A stretch of 61,746 bases of DNA from Sphingomonas sp. 32-66-10 (GTDB lineage: Bacteria; Pseudomonadota; Alphaproteobacteria; Sphingomonadales; Sphingomonadaceae), in the NCBI GenBank assembly GCA_002280565.1, contig NCEF01000005.1:75589-137334 (forward strand). Reading direction: 5' to 3'. The position numbers were made by a program, and so were the translations under genes. This document shows, in pieces, positions 46,841-55,770 of the stretch. The notes beneath the pieces were generated by a model. It searched no databases and was not told the DNA's origin. It saw only the letters and a list, made by a program, of their open reading frames with translations. How positions within the stretch are numbered: the stretch's first letter is position 1; each line of letters begins with the position of its first letter.

Positions 46841-47242
46841 TCAGCGTTCGACCAGCTTCCAGCCATTGCCGGACGGATCGCGAAAACTGGCATCGACCGC
46901 GCCGTAGCGCTCGACCGGTTCCTGGGTGAATTCGACGCCGCGCGCGCGCATCTCGGCATAGGCGGCGCGACAATCCTTCACCGACAGCACGAGCGGGGGC
47001 ATCGCCCCCTTTGCCACCGCCGCGTCGAGCGTCTGCGCCGTCGCATCATCAACCATTGGCGCACCGGGCCTGAACAGACCGAGCTGGACGTCCTGCCCGG
47101 GATATTGCACGGTCAGCCAGCGAAAATTGCCGTTGCGCACATCGCTGTGCACGCGAAAGCCTAGCTTGCCGACATAGAAATCCAGCGCCTCATCCTGATC
47201 GCGCACATAGATGCCGGCGACCTGCACCCCTTCCATCGTCAT
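46841..47242 (-). CDS. VOC-family protein (glyoxalase/bleomycin-resistance fold)
   Basis: 133 residues in the double beta-alpha-beta-beta-beta VOC fold. AGIYVRDQDEALDFYVGKLG and FRVHSDVRNGNFRWLTVQYP form the first module; ASFRDPSGNGWKLVE ends the second. A His/Glu/Gln metal set is not complete, so metal binding is uncertain. It overlaps the upstream AraC-family gene by four bases, so it is probably its target or partner. The substrate is unknown. Confidence 0.9.
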   Translation of the reverse strand: MTMEGVQVAGIYVRDQDEALDFYVGKLGFRVHSDVRNGNFRWLTVQYPGQDVQLGLFRPGAPMVDDATAQTLDAAVAKGAMPPLVLSVKDCRAAYAEMRARGVEFTQEPVERYGAVDASFRDPSGNGWKLVER

Positions 47243-47730
47243 TCCTCCTTACTGTGTGACGCCGGGGTAATGACAGCGGCGCGGCGGCGCTTCTCCGAAA
47301 CTGCTATCTTTAGGTCAGGGCGCTCGGCGGCACGCAGATAGCATTGCGGCATTGCGGGCGGTCCGGCCGGTGCCGCGCGCAATTGGGTCGGTGTCTTGCC
47401 GGTAACGTCGCGCACCGTGCGACTGAAACTGCCGAGGCTGCTCCAGCCGGTCTGGAACGCGACATCGGTGACCGACGCGTCGGTCTCGCGCAACAAAGCC
47501 GCCGCCCGCTCGACCCGGCGGGTGAGCAGATAACGATGCGGTGGCATCCCGAACGCCTGACGAAAGGCGCGGGCGAAATGCGCCTGCGACACCCCGCTCA
47601 CCCGGGCGAGCCGAGCTACTGGCCAATCCTCGTGCGAGGCAGCGTCGATGCGATCGCGGGCACGCAATAGCCGCCGCAACAGGCGCGGGTCCTGTGTGAT
47701 CGAAGGATCAGCTTCAGTCGGTCCGTTCAT
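47239..47730 (-). CDS. AraC-family regulator (short form)
   Basis: 163 residues with the two-HTH AraC domain at the N-terminal half (about 30-115): VARLARVSGVSQAHFARAFR, then PHRYLLTRRVERAAALLRET and VAFQTGWSSLGSFSRTVRDV. There is no N-terminal sensor domain. The 45-residue tail after the domain is basic. Short AraC proteins followed by a VOC gene are common, often with local autoregulation. ATG 47730 is preferred. It is divergent from the DUF885 gene across 129 bp. Confidence 0.9.
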   Translation of the reverse strand: MNGPTEADPSITQDPRLLRRLLRARDRIDAASHEDWPVARLARVSGVSQAHFARAFRQAFGMPPHRYLLTRRVERAAALLRETDASVTDVAFQTGWSSLGSFSRTVRDVTGKTPTQLRAAPAGPPAMPQCYLRAAERPDLKIAVSEKRRRAAVITPASHSKEE

Positions 47731-47859
47731 TGCCGCGCGATGATGCCCGCCCACCGGGCGATGCACAACGCACGCTGTTCCCGCCAGGGGGTGGCGCGGC
47801 GCAGGGCGCGCGCTAAGGTAACCGTCGCAACCATCCCCTCCCGCGTATCCGGAGCCGTC

Positions 47860-49674
47860 ATGATCGCCAGCCGCCGCCAGTTTCTTGCCTCGACCGCCAC
47901 GCTTGCCGCATTTCCCGCCCTCCCCGCCTGCGCGCAGGGCACGCCGTCGGCGGATGCTGCAGCCGATGCGCTGCTGAGTGCGACCGCCGAACAATTGCTG
48001 ACCAGTTCGCCGGAAAGCGCGACCTCGCTCGGCATCGACAAGGGCGAGCGCGCGCATCTGCGGTCGATGGTCGAGGATCGCAGCGTCGCAGGCCGCGCGA
48101 AGGTGGCCGGGGGGCTGCGCGCGCGGATCGCACAGCTCGACGCGCTCGACCGCAACGCGCTGTCGCCGGTGATGCAGACCAATGTCGATGTCGTGCGCAC
48201 CGCGTTTCAGGTCGGGCTGGACGGCATGGCGTTCGGCTATGGCGATATCGCGGTCGGCGGGTGGCGCAATGCCCCCTATGTCGTCGTGCAGAATGTCGGG
48301 GCGTATCTCGACATGCCGCGCTTCTTCGACAGCGAGCATAAGGTCGAGAGCGCGGCGGATGCGGCGTCGTGGCTGGCGCGGTTCGAGGGCTGGGCCGGAC
48401 AGATCGACGGCGAGACCGAACGGCTGAAGATCGCATACGACAAGGGCGTCGTCGCGCCCGACTTCCTGCTCGACAAATGCCTGCGTCAGATCGCGCTGAC
48501 CCGCGGGACCGATGCCGGCAAGTGGGAACTGGTCGAGAATTTCACCGGCAAGAAGGTCGTGACCGGCGATCAGGCGGTGGCGGCGGCGAAGCTGGCGGCG
48601 GGCAAGATCGCCCCGGCGCTCGACCGCCAGATCGAAGAGCTGAAACGCCACCGTGCCAAGGCCACGAGTGACGCGGGTGTGTGGAAGTTCCCGGATGGCG
48701 AGGCGTACTACGCCTGGGCACTGCGCGCCGGCACCACGACGACAATGACGCCCGACGAGGTTCACAAGGCCGGGCAGGAGGAGCTGAAGGCGCTCCAGTC
48801 CGAAATGAATACCATCCTCAAGAAGCTCGGTTATTCCAAGGGAACGGTCGGCGCACGGATGACCGCACTCGGCAAGGATCCCAAGTTCCTCTATCCCGAC
48901 AATGATGCCGGGCGGCAGGAAATCCTCGCCTATATGACCAAGACGATCGAGGACATGAAGGCGAAGATGCCGCAGGCGTTCCACACGCTGGTGCGCGGCA
49001 ATGTCGAGGTGAAGCGCCTGCCACTGGCCGAAGAGCCGGGCGCGCCGGGCGCCTATGGCGGGGCGGGGTCGATCGACGGGACGGTGCCGGGGCGCGTCTG
49101 GCTGAACCTGCGCACCACGCATCTGCACACCAAATACAGCCTCGCCACCCTCGCCTATCACGAAGGCATTCCGGGCCATGCGTGGCAGGGCGAATATACG
49201 TTCAAGCTGCCGCTGGTGCGCTCGCTGCTGGGGTTCAACGCCTATAGCGAGGGCTGGGCGCTGTACGCCGAGCAATTGGGTGCGGAGCTGGGGGCGTATG
49301 GCAGCGACCCGGTCGGCCGGCTCGGTTATCTCCAGAGCCTTGCGTTCCGCGCGTGCCGCCTCGTCGTCGACACCGGGCTGCATGCCAAGCGCTGGACGCG
49401 GGCCCAAGCGATCGAGTGGTTCGCGACTGCCAATGGATCGTCGGTCGAGGAAGTCAGCGGCGAGGTCGATCGCTATTGCAGCTGGCCGGGTCAGGCGTGC
49501 GGCTACAAGCTCGGCCACACCGCGATCAACCGGCTGCGGACCAGGGCGCAGCGCGAACTCGGCCCGCGCTATGATTTCCGCGCGTTCAACGACGCGCTGG
49601 TGCTCGGCGGCGGGGTGCCGATGAGCGTGCTGGAAGGCGTGATCGACCGGCATATCGCCAGCCGGAAGGGCTAA
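47860..49674 (+). CDS. DUF885 family secreted protein (Tat signal)
   Basis: 604 residues. The N-terminus MIASRRQFLASTATLAAFPA is a twin-arginine signal, so the protein is exported folded. The mature part is DUF885 (putative metallo-carboxypeptidase fold). Its LAYHEGIPGHAWQGEYTF holds an HExxxH-like motif, and FNAYSEGWALYAEQLGAELG carries a further conserved Glu, both as expected for zinc or metal binding. Length is normal. ATG 47860 is the only start that keeps the Tat motif at the terminus. It ends in a four-base overlap with the convergent channel gene. The peptidase role is inferred. Confidence 0.85.
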   Translation: MIASRRQFLASTATLAAFPALPACAQGTPSADAAADALLSATAEQLLTSSPESATSLGIDKGERAHLRSMVEDRSVAGRAKVAGGLRARIAQLDALDRNALSPVMQTNVDVVRTAFQVGLDGMAFGYGDIAVGGWRNAPYVVVQNVGAYLDMPRFFDSEHKVESAADAASWLARFEGWAGQIDGETERLKIAYDKGVVAPDFLLDKCLRQIALTRGTDAGKWELVENFTGKKVVTGDQAVAAAKLAAGKIAPALDRQIEELKRHRAKATSDAGVWKFPDGEAYYAWALRAGTTTTMTPDEVHKAGQEELKALQSEMNTILKKLGYSKGTVGARMTALGKDPKFLYPDNDAGRQEILAYMTKTIEDMKAKMPQAFHTLVRGNVEVKRLPLAEEPGAPGAYGGAGSIDGTVPGRVWLNLRTTHLHTKYSLATLAYHEGIPGHAWQGEYTFKLPLVRSLLGFNAYSEGWALYAEQLGAELGAYGSDPVGRLGYLQSLAFRACRLVVDTGLHAKRWTRAQAIEWFATANGSSVEEVSGEVDRYCSWPGQACGYKLGHTAINRLRTRAQRELGPRYDFRAFNDALVLGGGVPMSVLEGVIDRHIASRKG

Positions 49675-50828
49675 TCTCGCCCCTCTTCGGGGATCGCGCC
49701 CGCCCCGCCGCTGGAGCCTTGCTCCCCCGGCGCGGGCGGCACGGGTAGCGCCACCGGTTCGCTCCAGCCGGGGCGACCCAGCTCCATGCGGCCGCGCGGT
49801 AACGCTTCGGGCATCTCGTCGCGGATGAACGCCAGCATCCCTTCACGAATGTCGCAGCGCAGGTCGAAGGCGTTGGCAGCGTCGCGTGCCGTGACGAGCG
49901 CGCGCACCTCGATCGCGTCCGGTCGGGTGTCGGTGACCTGCAGCACAAAGCCGCGCCCGTCCCATCGCTCATTGGCGCGCACCAATTCCTCGAGCCGCGC
50001 GCGCAGCCGGGAAATGTCAGCGGTGGGGTCGAGCCAGAAAAAGGCGGTGCCGTGCAGCTGGCTGGAATTGCGCGTCCAGTTTTGGAAACTGTCTTCGAGG
50101 AATTTGGATACCGGTACCACGAGCCGCCGCTCGTCCCAGATCGCGACCACGACATAGGTCAGGCGGATTTCCTCGATCCGTCCCCATTCGCCGTCGATAA
50201 TCACAACATCGTCGATGCGGATCGGTTCGGTAAAGGCCATCTGGATGCCGGCGATGATGTTCTTGAGCGCAGGCTGCGCCGCCGCGCCGACCGCGAGGCC
50301 GGCAAGACCGGCCGAAGCCATCAGCGTCACCCCGACCGATCGCACGCTGGGGATCGACAACAGCATCAGGCAGATGGTGACGAATCCAACCAGGAACACC
50401 GCAACGCGCGTCAGGATCGCGCTGCGCGTGCGGCGGCGGCGGGCGAGCAGATTGTCGGCGACGCTGATATCGGCGCTGAGTTCGACCGCCCGACCGCCCG
50501 CGCGGATCATGTTGACCGCGAGCCAGCCGAGCAGCAGCGGCACGACCATCCCCGCCGCCTGCCCCCAGAAGGCGCTCGCCCCTTCGCCCAGGTGCAGCAG
50601 CCGGCGGACCGAGGCGAGTGCCAGCGCGACGAAGATCCAGAGCAGCGGCCGCTCCGCCCGGTCGACGAACACATCGTCGATCGACTCGGGGGTGCGTGCG
50701 GCCAGGCGGCGCGCGACCCGGATCGCAATCCAGTGCAGCACAAATGCCGCCACGACTGCGGCTGTCACAGTCAGCGCGTCAATGACGATGGGCGGCACGT
50801 CCCAGTGCGCGGGGAAAACTTGCTGCAT
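49671..50828 (-). CDS. MscS-family mechanosensitive channel
   Basis: 385 residues. About five hydrophobic segments (residues 15-160) precede the pore-lining helix GVTLMASAGLAGLAVGAAAQ and the following PALKNIIAGIQMAFTEPIRI, with the MscS beta domain DDVVIIDGEWGRIEEIRLTY and VVPVSKFLEDSFQNWTRNSS. The C-terminal part contains a Gly/Pro tail. It likely opens under membrane tension. It is on the minus strand, with its stop overlapping that of the DUF885 gene. Confidence 0.92.
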   Translation of the reverse strand: MQQVFPAHWDVPPIVIDALTVTAAVVAAFVLHWIAIRVARRLAARTPESIDDVFVDRAERPLLWIFVALALASVRRLLHLGEGASAFWGQAAGMVVPLLLGWLAVNMIRAGGRAVELSADISVADNLLARRRRTRSAILTRVAVFLVGFVTICLMLLSIPSVRSVGVTLMASAGLAGLAVGAAAQPALKNIIAGIQMAFTEPIRIDDVVIIDGEWGRIEEIRLTYVVVAIWDERRLVVPVSKFLEDSFQNWTRNSSQLHGTAFFWLDPTADISRLRARLEELVRANERWDGRGFVLQVTDTRPDAIEVRALVTARDAANAFDLRCDIREGMLAFIRDEMPEALPRGRMELGRPGWSEPVALPVPPAPGEQGSSGGAGAIPEEGRD

Positions 50829-50870
50829 TGCAACAGGAACCGGCTGCGAACGCGCCGGTTCCCGCTGCCA

Positions 50871-51227
50871 TCATTTCTTGCCGAACAAGCCGCCTGCCAT
50901 TCCTGCCAGATCGTTGAGCGGATTGCCGTCGCCGTCGCGGTCGAGCGCGCCGAGAATACCGGCCGCGCCGTCGGTCTGGAGCATCGTCGCGAATTTGCCG
51001 AGCGCGCCTTCGCCGCCGATCTGGGTGATGAGCTCCTGCATCTTGTCGAGCGGCAGGCCGGTCGCGGCCGCCGCACCCTCGGCGGTGTCACCGGCCATCT
51101 GATGATGCTTGGCCAGCGCCTGCACCGCGGATTCGACATGTTCGGGCGACAGCCCGACCTTGGCCGCAAGATTGGTGAGGCCGTCGGTGCCGCCGACCTG
51201 GCCGAGAATGGTGTCGAGGATGCTCAT
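50871..51227 (-). CDS. DUF937/YidB-like protein
   Basis: 118 residues: MSILDTILGQVGGTDGLTNL, then SPEHVESAVQALAKHHQMAG and GGEGALGKFATMLQTDGA. The helical repeats match the DUF937/YidB-like pattern. The C-terminus has a DRDGDGNPLNDL loop that looks like a single EF-hand-type calcium loop. No signal peptide is present. The function of the family is unknown. It lies 43 bp upstream of the MscS gene on the same strand. Confidence 0.7.
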   Translation of the reverse strand: MSILDTILGQVGGTDGLTNLAAKVGLSPEHVESAVQALAKHHQMAGDTAEGAAAATGLPLDKMQELITQIGGEGALGKFATMLQTDGAAGILGALDRDGDGNPLNDLAGMAGGLFGKK

Positions 51228-51266
51228 CTGCGTCGCTCCTTGAATGGGGAAATGCCCCGCGCGATC

Positions 51267-51542
51267 CTACCTCAGCGGGTGGAGCACGTCGAGGCGGGCA
51301 AGCACAGCGCGGATGCCGTCATCGTTGGCAATGGCAAGGTCGATCGGGCGGGCATCGAGCCCCGGATCATGCGCGTTGAGGAATTCGAGCACGGCCGCAT
51401 TGTCGCGCAGCCGTTCCCACACCAGCGTCGCCACGCGTCCCTGCCGTGCCACCGCTTCAGGGGCGAGGCGCGGCTTGTCGCTGTGGCGGCGGAACTGGCG
51501 GGTGCGGGGCTTGTCCGTTTCGGCGGGGGGTGGGTTCAGCAT
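51267..51542 (-). CDS. orphan MbcA/ParS/Xre-antitoxin-like C-terminal domain protein
   Basis: 91 residues. An N-terminal basic region (PPPAETDKPRTRQFRRHSDK) precedes RVATLVWERLRDNAAVLEFL, NAHDPGLDARPIDLAIANDD and GIRAVLARLDVLHPL. The latter half matches the toxin-binding DUF2384 domain of MbcA/ParS antitoxins (helix, Leu-x-x-Arg-Pro-x-Asp-Leu, Gly-x-x-x-Val-x-x-x-Leu). These usually sit next to a RES-domain toxin. None is present here, and there is no helix-turn-helix at the N-terminus. It overlaps a small upstream gene by seven bases. Confidence 0.6.
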   Translation of the reverse strand: MLNPPPAETDKPRTRQFRRHSDKPRLAPEAVARQGRVATLVWERLRDNAAVLEFLNAHDPGLDARPIDLAIANDDGIRAVLARLDVLHPLR

Positions 51543-51712
51543 GGCGCGCGCGTCAGCGACCCTTCCTCGCCCAGCGCGCTGCGCAGTACGCGAATGCGCT
51601 CGGCATAGCCGTTTGCGAGCCCGCGATGCGACCGGCTGGCGCACAGGCAATCGGACGATCTGGCGCGCATCAGCGACACCTGATGCCGATAGAGGAGATA
51701 GTTGAGGTCCAT
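51536..51712 (-). CDS. small protein of unknown function (58 aa)
   Basis: 58 residues beginning MDLNYLLYRHQVSLMRARSS, a start seen in a small alphaproteobacterial family (from memory), and ending in a mixed helical tail. An AGGAG ribosome site lies eight bases before ATG 51712, and the stop overlaps the next gene, so it is probably real. A Cys pair (CLC) is present in the middle. No function is known. Confidence 0.6.
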   Translation of the reverse strand: MDLNYLLYRHQVSLMRARSSDCLCASRSHRGLANGYAERIRVLRSALGEEGSLTRAPC

Positions 51713-51861
51713 ATGGCGGCTCCTGTCATGTAAGCGGGAGCGCGAAAAATCTCTCAGTCGCCGGCGCCTACGGAGCATGTGCCGACGATGATCGTCATAT
51801 AGGGGCTGGCACCGGAAATAGCCAGCGATGGCCCGACCGGCGGCCGGGCCATCGCGGCCGA

Positions 51862-53487
51862 TCAAGCGGGCTCGGTCGCCTTGTTGCGGCTCTGCGGCGC
51901 GGCCTGGCGCACGCCTTCGTCGACATGATCGGCGAACTGCGCGAAATTGGCGACGAATTCGTCCACCAGCTTCGCGGCGGTCGCGTCATATTCGCCCTTG
52001 TCCGCCCAGGCGGCCCGCGGGTCGAGCATGTTGGGGTCGATATCGCCGACCGCGACGGGCACCATGAATCCGAAATTGGGGTCCTGACGGAACTCCGCAT
52101 CCTTCAGGCTGCCGTCGAGCGCGGCGTTGAGCAGCGCGCGGGTGACGCGGATCGGCATCCGCTTGATCCCTGGCATCGTCGCCTTGCCGCCGCTCCAGCC
52201 GGTATTGACCAGCCAGCAATCGACCCCGCCCTTCGCGATCCGCTCCTTGAGCAGATTGCCATAGACCGACGGGTGGCGCGGCATGAATGGCGCACCGAAG
52301 CAGGTGGAGAAGGTCGCGCTCGGCTCGGTCACGCCGATCTCGGTCCCCGCGACGCGCGCGGTATAGCCCGAGAGGAAGTGATACATCGCCTGATCCGGTG
52401 TCAGCTTCGCGATCGGGGGCAGCACGCCATAGGCATCGGCGGTGAGGAAGATGATGTTCTTCGGCACCGGACCCAGATTCTTCTCGCTCGTATTCGGGAT
52501 GAAGTCTAGCGGGTAGGATCCGCGGCTATTCTCCGCGAGGCTGTTGTCGTTGAAATCGAGCGTTCGCGTCGCATCGTCCATCACGACATTTTCGAGCACC
52601 GTGCCAAAGCGCTTGGTGGTCGCGAAAATCTCCGGCTCGGCCTCCGCCGACAGGTTGATCATCTTGGCGTAGCAGCCGCCTTCGAAATTGAAGACCGCAG
52701 TGTCGGACCAGCCATGTTCGTCATCGCCGATCAGCGTCCGGCTGGCATCGGCCGACAGCGTCGTCTTGCCGGTACCCGACAGGCCGAAGAACACCGCCGT
52801 GTCGCCGTTCGGGCCGATATTGGCCGAACAATGCATCGGCATGATGCCCTGTGGCGGGAGGAGATAATTGAGCAGGCCGAACACGCTCTTCTTCATCTCA
52901 CCGGCATAGGCGGTGCCGCCGATCAGGATCAGCTTTTCGGTCAGGTTGACCGCAATGACGGTCTCGCTGCGGCAGCCATGCTTGGCCGGATCGGCGCGGA
53001 AGCTGGGCAGGTCGATGATCGTATATTCGGCGACGAAATCGCGAAGCTCATGCGCTTCGGGGCGGACCAACAGGGTGCGGATGAACTGGCTGTGCCAGGC
53101 GAGTTCGTTGACGACACGCACGGTGACGCGGTGCTCAGGCTGCGAGCCGCCATACAGGTCCTGAACGAACAGCGTGTCCTTGGTACCCAGAGCGCTGAGG
53201 AAATCGGCCTTGAGCGCTGCGAAATGCTCGGGCGTCATCCCGACATTGGTGCTGCCCCACCAGACATTGTCCTCGGTCTCGGCATCGCGGACGATGAACT
53301 TGTCCTTGGCGCTGCGTCCGGTGTGCTTGCCGGTTTCGACGACCAGCGGCCCATCCTTGGCGAGGCGGCCCTCACCGCGACGCAGGGCATGCTCGACCAG
53401 TTGGGCAGGCAGCAGGTTCCAATGAATGGTGGCCCCGGCCGCGACGCCCAGCGCGTCGAGGCCGATCTTGGGGGTACGATCGGTCAC
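51862..53487 (-). CDS. pckA: phosphoenolpyruvate carboxykinase (ATP)
   Basis: 541 residues. PEPCK converts oxaloacetate and ATP to PEP and CO2 for gluconeogenesis. [39 protein letters not shown] and the P-loop [16 protein letters not shown] (about residue 240) are the ATP-type signature, with metal ligands in [23 protein letters not shown] 53487 is chosen because GAGGAG lies nearby and it precedes the first conserved residues; a longer frame to 53574 is less likely. In alphaproteobacteria pckA is usually divergent from chvI; here the two are 4.3 kb apart with the bufferin locus between. The 205-bp gap upstream (53488-53692) shows no clear operator. Confidence 0.95.
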   Translation of the reverse strand: MTDRTPKIGLDALGVAAGATIHWNLLPAQLVEHALRRGEGRLAKDGPLVVETGKHTGRSAKDKFIVRDAETEDNVWWGSTNVGMTPEHFAALKADFLSALGTKDTLFVQDLYGGSQPEHRVTVRVVNELAWHSQFIRTLLVRPEAHELRDFVAEYTIIDLPSFRADPAKHGCRSETVIAVNLTEKLILIGGTAYAGEMKKSVFGLLNYLLPPQGIMPMHCSANIGPNGDTAVFFGLSGTGKTTLSADASRTLIGDDEHGWSDTAVFNFEGGCYAKMINLSAEAEPEIFATTKRFGTVLENVVMDDATRTLDFNDNSLAENSRGSYPLDFIPNTSEKNLGPVPKNIIFLTADAYGVLPPIAKLTPDQAMYHFLSGYTARVAGTEIGVTEPSATFSTCFGAPFMPRHPSVYGNLLKERIAKGGVDCWLVNTGWSGGKATMPGIKRMPIRVTRALLNAALDGSLKDAEFRQDPNFGFMVPVAVGDIDPNMLDPRAAWADKGEYDATAAKLVDEFVANFAQFADHVDEGVRQAAPQSRNKATEPA

Positions 53488-53692
53488 GTCTCTCTCCTCG
53501 GCCGAGCCTCTCCGCACGGCATTGCATTCGTATGCGTGGAGTCGCGCATAGGCAGCGGCGGAAACGGGGGTCAACGCCAGTAACCGGTGTCAAAAGCGCG
53601 ATAACCGTCTATTTTTGGGTGACAACGCTGACTGTGGCATACGGACCGCGCGCGGTCGTGAAGCGCATATGCAATCCGCGCAATGGACCAGG

Positions 53693-54469
53693 TCAGTGGG
53701 CCCGAATCGACTCGATCACGCCCATTTGAAGCCAGTGGTTCAGGATTGCGCCCGCCGCAGCTGCGGCCTCGCCCTGGCCAAGGCGTTCGGCCAGTCCGGC
53801 GCAGATCTCTCCGAAGCTTGCACCGCCAACCGCCGCGGCCAACGCCACCCCCTCATGGTCGGGGAGCAGAGCGAACACTGCTTCCTCACCTTCGCGCCAG
53901 ACCAGCAGCCAATGGCGCGCCTCCAGCCGTTCGACCGTCGCGTGACCCGACTCGTTGGACAGCGAGCACCACAGCCGGGGCAGATCATGCGTCACCGGGC
54001 GCAGCGCCGTGCCTGCGATCGGCTCCAGAACAAGCTGTTCCCAATCCGCCGCGTCGAACGCCGCCGTCGCGGCGGCGAACCCTGCATGGGTCAGCGGCGT
54101 CGCATCGGCGGCGGTAAAGGCGCATTGCATCGCCCATTCGAGCCAGGCGAGCTCCGCCACATCGGGGTCATGGGCGAACAAGTCGGCGCAGGTGTCGGCG
54201 AACCCCTCCCCCGCCCGGTCAATCGTCCAGGCCGATGGGGGATGCGCGATCAGGTGGTGCGCTGCGGCCTGATGAAAGGCCTCTACACCGACCAGCCGCG
54301 CAGTGCGCGGATAGGTTTCGGCCAGCACGTCGAGCAGCCGCGCGCGATAGCCGTTGCGATAGACCGCCATGCCGGCCGCGCGGGTGGCGTCCAGGCCGGG
54401 CGGCAACGGCGCGCCATCGTCGTGCAGGCAGGCGATAAACGCGTCCTGCAACTGGGCGAGCGCGGTCAT
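53693..54469 (-). CDS. bufC: bufferin maturation partner, DUF2063 (BufC/HvfC)
   Basis: 258 residues of the DUF2063/HvfC family (ALAQLQDAFIACLHDDGAPL; AVYRNGYRARLLDVLAETYP; TARLVGVEAFHQAAAHHLIA). BufC and MbnC-type proteins pair with DUF692 enzymes to modify cysteines of RiPP precursors. The gene overlaps bufB by four bases (ATGA), so the two are translationally coupled. It is the last gene of the bufA2-bufB-bufC unit. Confidence 0.9.
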   Translation of the reverse strand: MTALAQLQDAFIACLHDDGAPLPPGLDATRAAGMAVYRNGYRARLLDVLAETYPRTARLVGVEAFHQAAAHHLIAHPPSAWTIDRAGEGFADTCADLFAHDPDVAELAWLEWAMQCAFTAADATPLTHAGFAAATAAFDAADWEQLVLEPIAGTALRPVTHDLPRLWCSLSNESGHATVERLEARHWLLVWREGEEAVFALLPDHEGVALAAAVGGASFGEICAGLAERLGQGEAAAAAGAILNHWLQMGVIESIRAH

Positions 54470-55302
54470 GCCGCCGCCTCCAGCCGCGCGGTGGCGGCGA
54501 GGCTGCGCGCCTGATCGAGTTCGGTCAGCAGTTCGGGCAGCGGCGGGATCGCGTCGTCGCGCTCGATCATCACCGCGACCGGCCCGAGCAGCGCCATCGC
54601 CCGGGCGAACAGCGCCCAGACGGCATCGCAGACCGGGCGGTCATGCGTGTCGATCACGATCTCCCCCGGCGTGTGCCCGGCGAGATGCACCTGCCGCACC
54701 CGGTCGGCGGGGATGCCCGCGAGATAGTCGCGCGGGTCGAAGCCGTGGTTGCACGCGCTGACATAGATATTGTTGACGTCGAGCAGCAGGTAGCAGCCGG
54801 TACGGCGGCTCATCTCGGCCAGGAATTGCCATTCGGCATATTCGTCCTGCGGAAAGGACAGATAGCTCGACGGATTTTCGAACAGCATCGCGCGGCCCAG
54901 TGCATCCTGCGCGTGATCGATATTCTCGCACACCAGGTCGAGCGCGGCGCAGGTCAGCGGCATCGGCAACAGGTCATGGCTGTTGTGCGCGCTGGTTCGC
55001 GTCCAGCACAGATGATCGGACACCCAGAGCGGATCGATCCGGTCGGCCAGCGTCCGCAGCCGGGCGAGATGATCCGCGTCGAGGCCCTGCGCCGATCCGA
55101 TCGACATCGAAACACCGTGCAGGATCACCGGCAGCTTCGCGCGCACCTGTTCGAGGATGCGCAGCGGACGCCCGCCATCGACCATGAAGTTTTCGGAGAT
55201 CACCTCGACGAAATCGACCGCGACCTCGCCCTCGAGGAAATCGCGATAATGGTCGCGGCGCAGGCCGAGGCCGAAGCCGGCAAATGGCGTCACTGCATGC
55301 AT
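54466..55302 (-). CDS. bufB: bufferin-modifying multinuclear iron enzyme, DUF692 (BufB/HvfB)
   Basis: 278-residue DUF692 TIM-barrel protein, the MbnB-related family of multinuclear non-haem iron oxidases that turn precursor cysteines into thiooxazoles. Metal-binding and barrel motifs are seen: FVEVISENFMVDGGRPLRIL, LPVILHGVSMSIGSAQGLDA, WVSDHLCW, LLLDVNNIYVSACNHGFDPR, VRQVHLAGHTPGEIVIDTHD. The product is likely to be cytosolic and to act on bufA2 and probably bufA1 precursors. The gap to bufA2 contains a strong stem-loop. Confidence 0.92.
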   Translation of the reverse strand: MHAVTPFAGFGLGLRRDHYRDFLEGEVAVDFVEVISENFMVDGGRPLRILEQVRAKLPVILHGVSMSIGSAQGLDADHLARLRTLADRIDPLWVSDHLCWTRTSAHNSHDLLPMPLTCAALDLVCENIDHAQDALGRAMLFENPSSYLSFPQDEYAEWQFLAEMSRRTGCYLLLDVNNIYVSACNHGFDPRDYLAGIPADRVRQVHLAGHTPGEIVIDTHDRPVCDAVWALFARAMALLGPVAVMIERDDAIPPLPELLTELDQARSLAATARLEAAA

Positions 55303-55328
55303 GGCTTGCCCTCGACAACTGGGGAGAC

Positions 55329-55371
55329 GATCCGGCGGGCTTGCGGTTGCGGGGGAGCAGCCCGCCGGATC
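55329..55371 (-). promoter_or_regulatory. intercistronic stem-loop between bufA2 and bufB
   Basis: GATCCGGCGGGCT (55329-55341) and AGCCCGCCGGATC (55359-55371) are perfect inverted repeats of 13 bp with a 17-base loop, in the 77-bp gap between bufA2 and bufB. There is no T-tract on the minus strand. It looks like an mRNA-stabilising or attenuating hairpin that would give more precursor than maturase. Confidence 0.75.
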
Positions 55372-55379
55372 AGGCGGGA

Positions 55380-55670
55380 TCAGCCGAGGTCGCCGATCGT
55401 CCCACCCTTGGAGAGGCATTCGCCGGCCTTCATCGCCTTGAAGCCATGGCCCTTGCAGGCATTGTTACCCTTGCACTGATGCTCGGTCGTCGCGCAGTCC
55501 GACTGGCCCTTGCAGCTGTGCAGGCCGTAGCAATGCACCGTGTCGTTCGCACCGATCGCGCGGCCCTTGCTGCCTGCGGGCGTATCGGCGGCGAAAGCGG
55601 CAACCGAGCCCAGCGCGATGGCGGCGGCGGTGGCGGCGATGGATGCGGCGGTGCGCGTTGCGGTCTTCAT
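55380..55670 (-). CDS. bufA2: bufferin precursor, BufA2-like (Cys-rich RiPP)
   Basis: 96-residue precursor. A Sec signal peptide (MKTATRTAASIAATAAAIAL, cleaved near AFA) is followed by a core with six Cys: CYGLHSCKGQSDC and QCKGNNACKGHGF then GECLSKGG. The CKG repeats are like those of BufA2-type bufferins, copper-binding RiPPs described in Caulobacter. The DUF692/DUF2063 genes follow on the same strand, as expected for a modified precursor. It has a promoter of the SigF type 50 bp upstream. The actual modification and metal are inferred from the family. Confidence 0.88.
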   Translation of the reverse strand: MKTATRTAASIAATAAAIALGSVAAFAADTPAGSKGRAIGANDTVHCYGLHSCKGQSDCATTEHQCKGNNACKGHGFKAMKAGECLSKGGTIGDLG

Positions 55671-55720
55671 GTCGCTATTCCTTTCAAGCGGATCGTCGTG
55701 CGAAAGCGCACTCCGACCAG

Positions 55721-55746
55721 TTCGCCGAACCCGGCGCCGGGGTTAC
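55721..55746 (-). promoter_or_regulatory. SigF-type promoter of bufA2
   Basis: Minus strand GTAACC (-35, 55746-55741), 16-base spacer, CGAA (-10, 55724-55721). This is the form GTAACC-N16-CGAA known for SigF of Caulobacter. It lies about 50 bp before the bufA2 ATG at 55670 and is 24 bp from the opposed promoter. Confidence 0.8.
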
Positions 55747-55770
55747 ACCCGAAACAATTTTTCACCGGCT

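Noticed and set aside
47239-49653. 804-codon open frame on the minus strand across DUF885 and AraC genes
   Set aside because: Only the last 163 codons (47239-47730) form a real AraC protein. The rest is antisense to the Tat-exported DUF885 gene.
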